A DNA stretch of 64,000 bases from Micromonospora sp. Llam0 (lineage in GTDB: Bacteria > Actinomycetota > Actinomycetes > Mycobacteriales > Micromonosporaceae): the NCBI RefSeq assembly GCF_003751085.1, contig NZ_RJJY01000001.1, positions 1,178,001 to 1,242,000 of the forward strand. The letters run 5' to 3'. The position numbers were made by a program, and so were the translations under genes. Below, piece by piece: positions 43,449-50,970 of this stretch (the first letter of the stretch is position 1; each line of letters starts with the position of its first letter). The notes under the pieces are model-generated. The model saw nothing but the letters and a program-made list of their open reading frames with translations, did not search any database and was not told the origin of the DNA.

Positions 43449-44546
43449 ATGCCACGAAGAGCCCTCGTGTGCTCGCTGTTCGCCGCCCTCGCCATGGCCC
43501 TGGGCCTGGCGGTGACGGCGGCGCCTGCGGCGTCGGCCGCCGACCCGGTCCGGATCATGCCGCTCGGCGACTCGATCACCGCCGGCCCCGGCTGCTGGCG
43601 GGCCCTTGTCTGGGACCAGTTGCGCCGTGCCGGGCACACCGACATCGACTTCGTCGGCAGCGCCTCCGACGGCGGCAGCTGCAACTACGGCTTCTCCTAC
43701 GACCCCGACCACGAGGGCCACGGCGGCTTCTCGGCGGTCGGCATCGCCGACAACAACCAACTGCCGCCGTGGCTGAACGCGGCGGCCCCGGACATCGTCG
43801 TGATGCACCTGGGGACCAACGACCTGTGGGGCGGCTGGCAGTCGATGGACACCATCATGGCCGCGTTCACCAAACTGGTCGGGCAGATGCGGGCCAACAA
43901 CCCGGACATCAAGCTCCTGGTCGCGCAGATCATCCCGCACCACGGCTGCACGACCTGCCCGGCCGACACGGTGACGCTCAACAACCGGATCGCCACCTGG
44001 GCCACCGGCCTGACCACCGCCCGGTCACCGATCGCCGTGGTGGACCAGTGGACCGGCTTCGACGCCGCGACCGACACCGGCGACGGCGTACACCCCAACG
44101 ACGCCGGGTTCCGCAAGATGGCCGACCGGTTCGCGCCGGCGATCGCGCGACTCCTCGGCACCGCCACCCCGACGCCGACGGTCACCCCGACCACTCCACC
44201 GGTCACCCCGACCCCGACGGCCACGCCGACCACGCCACCGCCCGGTGGGGACTGCACGGCCACCTACCGGGTGGTCAGCCAGTGGAACGGCGGCTTCCAA
44301 GGGGAGGTGAGTGTCCGCAACACCGGCTCGGCGGCGACGTCGGCGTGGACCGCGACGCTCACCCTCGGCGGCGGTCAGCAGGTCAACCAGGCGTGGAACG
44401 CCACCGTCACGCAGACCGGGGCGACGGTCACCGCCGGCAACGTGAGCTGGAACGGCAGCCTGCCGGCCGGCGGCTCGGCCAGCTTCGGGTTCCTCGCCTC
44501 CGGCGACGGTGACACCGCGGTGTCGGCGGCCTGCACGCTCAGCTGA
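43449..44546 (+). CDS. Secreted SGNH esterase with CBM2 cellulose-binding module
   Basis: The 365-residue protein has a signal peptide (residues 1-30, ending ASA), a catalytic domain (31-235), a Thr/Pro linker (TPTPTVTPTTPPVTP) and a C-terminal CBM2. Catalytic blocks are RIMPLGDSITAG with Ser, HLGTNDLWGG and DGVHPNDAG with Asp/His. The GHGGFSA context recalls CE3-type acetylxylan esterases. The CBM2 starts CTATYRVVSQWNGGFQGEV and has conserved Trp residues and terminal Cys. It likely deacetylates plant cell-wall polysaccharides outside the cell. A moderate AAAGGAA site precedes ATG 43449. Confidence 0.9.
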   Translation: MPRRALVCSLFAALAMALGLAVTAAPAASAADPVRIMPLGDSITAGPGCWRALVWDQLRRAGHTDIDFVGSASDGGSCNYGFSYDPDHEGHGGFSAVGIADNNQLPPWLNAAAPDIVVMHLGTNDLWGGWQSMDTIMAAFTKLVGQMRANNPDIKLLVAQIIPHHGCTTCPADTVTLNNRIATWATGLTTARSPIAVVDQWTGFDAATDTGDGVHPNDAGFRKMADRFAPAIARLLGTATPTPTVTPTTPPVTPTPTATPTTPPPGGDCTATYRVVSQWNGGFQGEVSVRNTGSAATSAWTATLTLGGGQQVNQAWNATVTQTGATVTAGNVSWNGSLPAGGSASFGFLASGDGDTAVSAACTLS

Positions 44547-44588
44547 GGCCGGGTCCGGGCGCGTCCGCACGGTTGACAGGATGGGCGG

Positions 44589-45914
44589 ATGATCGAGCAG
44601 CGTCGTCGGTCCGGCCCGTCGTCCACCTCGGGCGTCGGCCGGGCCCTGCGGGTGATGGTCGCGGTACTGGTCGGATCGGCGGCGGTGGTCGGCGCGGTGC
44701 GTCTGGTCGCACCGGCCACCGCCGGACCCGAGGCGGAACCCCCGGGCGTACGGCGACAGTTGACCTTCCTGCGGGCGGCGCTGGACGACGGGGCCGGTGA
44801 ACAGGCACAGCGACTCTTCCCGGAGGGCTACTTCTTCAGCCACGCCCTGTACGGGCTGGCCTGGGTCGACCTCGGGCTGCGCGCTCCGGTCGGCGATCGG
44901 ACCGAGGCCCTGGCCGAGGCCCGCTGGGCGTTGACCAGACTGGAGTCACCAGCCGGCCGAGCACCGTTTCCCGCCGACCTGACCCCGGCGTACGGCGTGT
45001 TCTACCAGGGTTGGACGAACTGGCTGCGCGGCGGCGTGCTGAGCCTGCAACCACCGGACGGTCGGGACCCGGCCGAGCTGGCCCGGTTCACCGAGGCCGC
45101 GGCCGACCTCGGCGCGGCCTTCGACACCACCGGGTCGCCGTACCTGCCGGCGTACCACGGACAGGCCTGGCCGGTGGACTCCACGGTGGCGGTGGCGTCG
45201 CTGCGGCTGCACGACAGTCTGTTGCCGGACCGCTTCGACGGTACGGTGGCGCGTTGGCTGGCCGGCGTACGGCAGCGTCTCGACCCGGCAACCGGTCTGC
45301 TGCCGCACCGGGTCGACCCGGTGACCGGCGCACCGGCCGAGGTGGCCCGGGGCACCTCACAGAGCCTGATCCACCGGTTCCTGCCGGAGATCGATCCGGC
45401 GTTCGCCCGCGAGCAGTATCTGACCTTCCGGGACGGGTTCGTGGCCGCGCCACTGCGGCTCGGCCCGGCGGTGCTGGAGTACCGGGCCGGCACCAGCGGC
45501 CCGGCCGACGTCGACTCCGGGCCGCTGCCGCTGGGGGTGAGCCTGTCGGCCACCGTGGTCACCCTCGGCGCGGCCCAGGTGCACGGCGACGCGGCGTTGG
45601 CCGGCGCCCTGGCCGGCTACGGCGACTTCGCCGGCCTGCCGGTCGACACCCCGACCACCCGGCGGTACGCGTTCGGGCTGATACCGATCGGTGACGCGTT
45701 CCTCGCCTGGTCGAAGTCCGCGCGGCCGTGGGTCGCCGCCGCCGGCCAGCCGCCGCCGGCCAGTGTCTCCTGGACGTGGCGGCTGCCGCTGCTGGCGCTG
45801 TTGTCCAGCGTGGCGCTGCTGTCCGTCGTGGCGGTGCTGCCGTGGCTGCCCACGCTGGTCCGCCGCCGGGCCGCGAGCAGGAAAGCGCGAGCAGGAAAGC
45901 CGGTGAGCCGGTGA
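44589..45914 (+). CDS. Membrane-bound protein with helical extracytoplasmic domain
   Basis: The 441-residue product has an N-terminal membrane helix (ALRVMVAVLVGSAAVVGAVRLV), a large middle domain with aromatic and Gly-rich motifs (LFPEGYFFSHALYGLAWVDLG, GVFYQGWTNWLRGGVLSLQ, AYHGQAWPVDSTVAVASL, RGTSQSLIHRFLPEIDP), and a second helix (LPLLALLSSVALLSVVAVLPWL) near the C-terminus. The repeated W/Y and helix pattern is reminiscent of (alpha/alpha)6-barrel enzymes, but I cannot name a family. It lies 42 bases after the esterase gene on the same strand. Confidence 0.7.
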   Translation: MIEQRRRSGPSSTSGVGRALRVMVAVLVGSAAVVGAVRLVAPATAGPEAEPPGVRRQLTFLRAALDDGAGEQAQRLFPEGYFFSHALYGLAWVDLGLRAPVGDRTEALAEARWALTRLESPAGRAPFPADLTPAYGVFYQGWTNWLRGGVLSLQPPDGRDPAELARFTEAAADLGAAFDTTGSPYLPAYHGQAWPVDSTVAVASLRLHDSLLPDRFDGTVARWLAGVRQRLDPATGLLPHRVDPVTGAPAEVARGTSQSLIHRFLPEIDPAFAREQYLTFRDGFVAAPLRLGPAVLEYRAGTSGPADVDSGPLPLGVSLSATVVTLGAAQVHGDAALAGALAGYGDFAGLPVDTPTTRRYAFGLIPIGDAFLAWSKSARPWVAAAGQPPPASVSWTWRLPLLALLSSVALLSVVAVLPWLPTLVRRRAASRKARAGKPVSR

Positions 45915-45928
45915 GCCGGCCGACAATG

Positions 45929-45963
45929 GCGTACGCCCCGAGGGGTCACCTCGGGGCGTACGC
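45929..45963. terminator. Perfect 15-bp hairpin between convergent genes
   Basis: GCGTACGCCCCGAGG at 45929-45943 pairs without mismatch with CCTCGGGGCGTACGC at 45949-45963 across a 5-base loop. It lies between two convergent stops (45914 and 46015), so it could terminate transcription from both sides. There is no U tract. Confidence 0.7.
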
Positions 45964-46014
45964 TCGGGGCGGCTCACCGTCGACGGGTCATCTACCGGTG
46001 AGCCGGGTCACGGG

Positions 46015-49000
46015 TCAGCTGGTCTCCAGCGCACCCGCCGATCGGCCGCACACCTGGCGCAGTGCCCAGTCCTCGACCCGTACGTCACCGCCGGTGACCT
46101 GGGTCTGGCGGGTCTGCGGCATGTAGCCGTCCTTGGCCACGATCATCGTGACCGGGTTGTGCCGGTGGTCGAGCCAGTGGGCGTAGCCGCCGTCGGCGTC
46201 GGTGGTCAACGGCAGCTCCATCGTCCACGTGCTCAGTTGCACCGTCGCCCCGGTGATCGGGGTCAGGTCGCCGTCGCAGCCCACGGCGGAGACCGTACCG
46301 GTGATCTTGCCCCAGGTGTCCGGCGGGGTGACGGTCATCGTCACCGGCACCGTGTCCACCGCGTACGGCGTGTCCTCGAAGACGGTGACACCGGTGGTGT
46401 AGGCGCCCGGCTGGGCCACCTCGGCGGTCAGGGTCAGCGTGACTGTGAGGCTCTCGCCGGGGGCGATCGTGGCGGTGCCCGGGTCCACCGTCAACCATTC
46501 GGTGTCCGTCATCGACCCGCACTGGTCGAAGCCGGGCAGTAGCTCCACTGTGTTGGTCGGTTGGAATCCGGAGATCGCCGACCCGCCGACCCGGTAGAGC
46601 CCGCAGGCGCTACCCGGCCGGAAGCCGGGGCTGTTCGCCGTCGGCAGGGGCGACCACGCGTCGGTCGCCGGGTCGTAGGCGTACCCCTCGTTGGTGATCG
46701 CCTGGGTGCCGGTGCCGCCACCGGAGATCAGCAGCTGGTTGTCGGCGGCCTGGTAAGCCGAGCCCCACAGGTTCACCGGCATGTCGGCGAGCTCGGTCCA
46801 CGCGTCGGTGGCCGGATCGTAGGAGTAGCTGGCGGTCACCGGCTGGCTGTCGGACAGCCCGCCGGCGCAGACGATCCGACCGCTGACCGCGCCACAGGAC
46901 TGCCAGGCGATCGGCATCGGGTAGTTGGCGACGGTCGCCCAGGCGTCGGCCCGGGGGTCGTAGCGGAACACCTGGTCGCCGTACGGGGCGCAGCTGGTCG
47001 TGGTGCAGCCGCCGACCACGTACAGCTGGCCGTCGAGCACCGTCGATCCGGCGGCGGCCGACGCGGCCGGCACGTCCGCGCCCTTGCTCCACCCACCGGT
47101 GGCCGGGTCGAAGATCAGCGTGTCGGTGTTCAGGGTGCTCCACCCGCTGACCAGGTAGACCTTGCCGTCGATGACGCCTTCGGCGGCCTGGCTGCGGGCA
47201 CCGTACGGCATGTCGTCGAGCCGGGACCAGGCCTGGGTGGCCGGGTCGTAGACGTACCCCTCCTCCAGCGACGACGATCCGCTGGATCCGCCGAACGAGT
47301 ACAGCTTGCCGTCGACGGTCACCGCGCTGTTGTCCATCACCGTCCGGGGCAGCCCCGGAAGACTGAGCCACGGCTCGGCCGCAGGGGTCGCCGCCGGCGC
47401 GGCACCCGGCCCGAACGTCGCCGCCGCCGGCACAGCACCGGCGAGCTGCTCGATCGGCGCGTCCAGCGGAATCCGGCGGGTCGGTGCCCCGGCGGCCGCC
47501 GCGATCTGACGCGACGCGGCCCGTGAACCGTCGGCGCGCTGGATCTCGAACTCACCGGCCCGTTCGCTCAGCTCCACCTCGGCCGGCGCGCCGCCGGTGT
47601 TGGTGACGGTGACCTCGGCGGTCGTGGCTCCGCCGAGCGGCACGGTCGCCTCGACCGGCGTACCGGTGACGGTCAGCTGCCCGGCGGCCAGGTTGTAGTT
47701 GTGCCGGGTGGTCCAGTCCTCGGTGATCTCGGCCCACCGGGTCAGCTCCGCGTACTGGTTCACCGAGGCGGTGATCCGGTGCCGGCCGGCGGGGGAGAAC
47801 AGGGCGTAGAAGCCGTCGTCCAGGTCCGGGTCCTGCGGCGTGGCGACGGTACGGGTGCCGACGGAGCCGTCCACCGGCGTCACCTCGGCGTCGGCCAGCC
47901 CGGCGCCGGTGTTGGCGTCCCGGACGAAGCCGACGGCCAGCCCGCCTTCGACCTTGACACACTCGAACTCGGTCTCGGCGATCCAGTCCACCGCGTTGCT
48001 GAAGACCCGGGCGCTGTCGTCGTGCCAGGTCTGCGGGCCGGTGTTGTAGCTGGCCGCGTGCATCGACAGCAGCACGTGCCGGTTGTTCGTCCGCTGCTGC
48101 ACCCCGATGCCGACCCCGACGGTGCCGACCTCCGAAGTGACGGCGTTGGCGACCACCATCCGACCCTCGCCGCCGTAAGCGTCGAAGAAACCGTAGTACT
48201 TGGAGTAGTTGTCCGTCTCGTCGAAGGCGATCCGTCCGCCGAGCGGGAACCCTTCCACCACCGGGTGTTCCTGCATCACCTGGTACGACAGGTCGCCCTC
48301 GGTGTCGTAGACGATGCCGCTGCTGCGGGCCCCCGGGTTACCGGTGTACTGGCTGAGCATGTAGATGCCGTTACCACCCACGTTGGACCAGGTGTCCAGG
48401 AACAGCACACCCACGCCGGCCGCGTCGGTGTCGGCCAGGAACCGCAGGAACGTCTCCTCGCCGGGGTTGCTCGGCCGGTTGACGATGATCGCGTCGTAGC
48501 CGGACACGTCGGTGTCCCAGCCGACCTCGGTGGTCGGGACGCCCTGGTCGTCGAGGAAGGTGCCGATCTTTCCGGCTTCGTCGCCGAGGATCCCGATCCC
48601 GGCGGAGAAGGCGTAGCCGGGTGCGGACGCGCACCGCTGCACCGGCGCGGCCACGTCCATGGTCCGGTTGCCGCCGTGCACCTGCACCGGCTGCTCGACG
48701 GTGCCGTAACCGTCGTACTGCGGCTCCACCACCAGGGTGTACGTCGCGTGGGTCGGCAGCACCAGCCGGTACCGGCCGTTGAACGGGTTGGTGAACGTGC
48801 TGACCTCGGTGCCGGCCACGCTGACCTTGGCGTACAGCGGCCAGCCGTGCCCGGAGCCGTCCCGGACCAGGCCGCTGAGCGTCATCGTCGGCAGCGCGGT
48901 CAGCGCGACGTCCTCGACGGTCGTCCCGCCCAGGGGGATGGTCACCTCGGTGCTCTGCTCGGCGTAGCCGAACGCGGTGACGGTCACCGGGTAGGTCCCG

Positions 49001-50628
49001 ACGGTCAACCGGGCCGAGTAGGAGCCGTCCGCCGCGGTGACCCGCTCCCGGACCGTCTCGCCGCCGATGGTCACCGTCGCGCCCTCGACCGGCGCACCGG
49101 TGTCCGCGTCGGTGACCACCCCGGACAGGGTGCCGGTGTCACCGACCGGTGCCGCCTCCAGCAGCGCCAGCGCGTCGAGACGGCCCTCGCCGTACACGTT
49201 GTTGTCCGCGCCGGTGCCGCCGCACTGCGGGTCGGCGGTGTCGATCGCGGTCTGGTCCAGCAGCCGCTTCGTCGCGTCGGTGTCGCCGATCAGCGACGGC
49301 GCGGCCGACCACAGCAGCGCCACCGTGCCGGCGACGTGCGGGGCGGCCATCGAGGTCCCGTTCTCGCTGTAGTAGCTGTCGCCCGGTCCGGACGAACGCA
49401 CCGCGACCCCCGGCGCGGAGATGTTCGGCTTGAACTCGCCGTCCTGGCCCGGCCCACGGCCGGAGAAGTAGGCGATCTCGTTGTCGACGTCGTACGCGCC
49501 GACCGAGTAGTTGATCGTCCGGGTGCCCGGTGAGCCGCCCGACTGGCAGCCCAGCTCACCGCTGTTGCCGTTGGACCAGATGCCGAGGATGCCGGCGGCG
49601 TCCCAGGCCAGCATCACGTCCTCCATGAACGGATCCACCGACGGCTGCCGGCTGCCCCACGAGTTGTTGATGACGTGTGGCCGTTTGCCGGCGTCAGGGT
49701 TCTGCCCGTTGAGGTCGGTCGGCTCCAGCAGCCACTGGCCGGAGGCGACCAGCGCCGCGTCGCTCGGGCAGCAGCCGTTCGCCGCGATCCAGTTCGCCTC
49801 GGGCGCGACGCCGATCCGGTTGCCGGTGCCGCCGTCGCCGACCATCGTGCCCATCGTGTGGGTGCCGTGCGAGCCCCGGTCACACGGGGCCGCGCTGCAC
49901 CGGCTGTCGGCGTCGAACCAGTTGTAGTTGTGGTCGAACGTGCCGTCGCCCAGGTTGCCCCGGTACTGGGCGACCAGCGCCGGGTGGTCGAACTGGACAC
50001 CGGTGTCCAGGTTGGCGACGGTGATGCCGGCGCCCTTGGTGCCGAACTGCTCCCACACGTCGTCGGCGTTGATGTTGGCGATGCCCCACTCGACGTCCTC
50101 GGCCTGGGTTTCGCTTCCGCTGTCACCGTCGGCGTCGTCGCGGGCCGGCTCGTCCGGGGTCGGCTCGATCAGCTGGTACTCGACCGGCTGGTAGAGGCCT
50201 TCGACGTCGGGCCGGGCCGCCAGCTCCTGGGCCAGCATCGACGAGCCGTCCCGTACGTAGATCGCGTTGCTGGCCCAGAACGCCTGGTAGGTCACGCCCT
50301 CGGTGTCGAGCAGGTGCCGGACGCTGGTCTGGCTGGTCGCGGCGGTGGTCCGCAGCGCCTCGGCGACCGCCGCGCCGCGCGCCGTCCAGTCGTCGATCTG
50401 CCGCGCCTGCGCCAGGTCGGCCCGCTCGGCGAACCGGATCCACAGGTCGGTGCTGCCGTCGGACTGCAGCGACCGCTCCAACTCGGGCTGGATCTTGTCG
50501 GCGACGCCGCGCGCCGGGTCACCGCCCGGATCGGGGCCGGGCCGGGGTGCCGCCGCCGCCGGGTTCGGCGCGGCCAACGCCACACCGGCCAGCAGCACCA
50601 GCGACAACGCTCGTGCGATGGGTCTCAT
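46015..50628 (-). CDS. Large secreted subtilisin-like (S8) serine peptidase with kelch and carboxypeptidase-regulatory-like domains
   Basis: From ATG 50628 the protein has 1537 residues. A signal peptide is followed by a propeptide and the S8 domain with triad D208 (NLDTGVQFDHP), H257 (GSHGTHTMG) and S426 (NGTSMAAPHVAG). Next come two carboxypeptidase-regulatory-like beta domains (GTLSGVVTDADTGAPVEGATV, TLSGLVRDGSGHGWPLYAKV), a GATase-like domain (SGYDAIIVNRP, VLFLDTW), another regulatory-like domain, and a kelch set (about residues 1100-1380) with YDPATQAWS and YDPATDAWT repeats. A BACON-like strand domain and a final regulatory-like domain end the protein. It is likely an extracellular protease that binds other surfaces through its C-terminal half. 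GGAA precedes the start weakly. Confidence 0.9.
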   Translation of the reverse strand: MRPIARALSLVLLAGVALAAPNPAAAAPRPGPDPGGDPARGVADKIQPELERSLQSDGSTDLWIRFAERADLAQARQIDDWTARGAAVAEALRTTAATSQTSVRHLLDTEGVTYQAFWASNAIYVRDGSSMLAQELAARPDVEGLYQPVEYQLIEPTPDEPARDDADGDSGSETQAEDVEWGIANINADDVWEQFGTKGAGITVANLDTGVQFDHPALVAQYRGNLGDGTFDHNYNWFDADSRCSAAPCDRGSHGTHTMGTMVGDGGTGNRIGVAPEANWIAANGCCPSDAALVASGQWLLEPTDLNGQNPDAGKRPHVINNSWGSRQPSVDPFMEDVMLAWDAAGILGIWSNGNSGELGCQSGGSPGTRTINYSVGAYDVDNEIAYFSGRGPGQDGEFKPNISAPGVAVRSSGPGDSYYSENGTSMAAPHVAGTVALLWSAAPSLIGDTDATKRLLDQTAIDTADPQCGGTGADNNVYGEGRLDALALLEAAPVGDTGTLSGVVTDADTGAPVEGATVTIGGETVRERVTAADGSYSARLTVGTYPVTVTAFGYAEQSTEVTIPLGGTTVEDVALTALPTMTLSGLVRDGSGHGWPLYAKVSVAGTEVSTFTNPFNGRYRLVLPTHATYTLVVEPQYDGYGTVEQPVQVHGGNRTMDVAAPVQRCASAPGYAFSAGIGILGDEAGKIGTFLDDQGVPTTEVGWDTDVSGYDAIIVNRPSNPGEETFLRFLADTDAAGVGVLFLDTWSNVGGNGIYMLSQYTGNPGARSSGIVYDTEGDLSYQVMQEHPVVEGFPLGGRIAFDETDNYSKYYGFFDAYGGEGRMVVANAVTSEVGTVGVGIGVQQRTNNRHVLLSMHAASYNTGPQTWHDDSARVFSNAVDWIAETEFECVKVEGGLAVGFVRDANTGAGLADAEVTPVDGSVGTRTVATPQDPDLDDGFYALFSPAGRHRITASVNQYAELTRWAEITEDWTTRHNYNLAAGQLTVTGTPVEATVPLGGATTAEVTVTNTGGAPAEVELSERAGEFEIQRADGSRAASRQIAAAAGAPTRRIPLDAPIEQLAGAVPAAATFGPGAAPAATPAAEPWLSLPGLPRTVMDNSAVTVDGKLYSFGGSSGSSSLEEGYVYDPATQAWSRLDDMPYGARSQAAEGVIDGKVYLVSGWSTLNTDTLIFDPATGGWSKGADVPAASAAAGSTVLDGQLYVVGGCTTTSCAPYGDQVFRYDPRADAWATVANYPMPIAWQSCGAVSGRIVCAGGLSDSQPVTASYSYDPATDAWTELADMPVNLWGSAYQAADNQLLISGGGTGTQAITNEGYAYDPATDAWSPLPTANSPGFRPGSACGLYRVGGSAISGFQPTNTVELLPGFDQCGSMTDTEWLTVDPGTATIAPGESLTVTLTLTAEVAQPGAYTTGVTVFEDTPYAVDTVPVTMTVTPPDTWGKITGTVSAVGCDGDLTPITGATVQLSTWTMELPLTTDADGGYAHWLDHRHNPVTMIVAKDGYMPQTRQTQVTGGDVRVEDWALRQVCGRSAGALETS

Positions 50629-50970
50629 TGGGGGGGTTCCTTCCGTGGGATCGGCCACGCGGGTGGGCACGCCGTGCCCCTCACAGGGGTTGGTACGGGT
50701 CACGGCGTTCCGCGCTGCAGGTCGCGCAGGTACCGGTGCCACCGTCGGGTGCTGCCGCGTCCGCGCCCGCCTCGGGCCCGTCGGGTACGGGTCGATCGGG
50801 TTCGGGGTCGGATTCGGGTCCGGGGTCATCCGTGGACCGCACTGGTGGCTCGTGCATGCAAGTCATGCTGCTGAGCCGGCGGATCGTTAGCTATCCAGCA
50901 GATACGTCAAAGAATCGACCGGTCGCGGTCGATGTGCCCGATCCGGTTTCGACCGGGTTGCCGGGCCGTT
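50629..50970. other. Intergenic region upstream of the S8 protease gene
   Basis: This 342-base gap lies between two minus-strand genes, so it holds the 3' end of the LuxR gene and the promoter of the protease gene. No clear promoter or palindrome is visible. A minus-strand frame at 50681-50866 could encode a 61-residue acidic, Pro-rich peptide ending near GTGTCATCSAE, but it has no convincing ribosome-binding site. Confidence 0.4.

Noticed and set aside
50681..50866. A 61-residue acidic, Pro-rich peptide that might be a small secreted or peptide-natural-product precursor
   Set aside because: It has no ribosome-binding site, no modifying enzymes nearby and a composition expected from GC-rich intergenic DNA.
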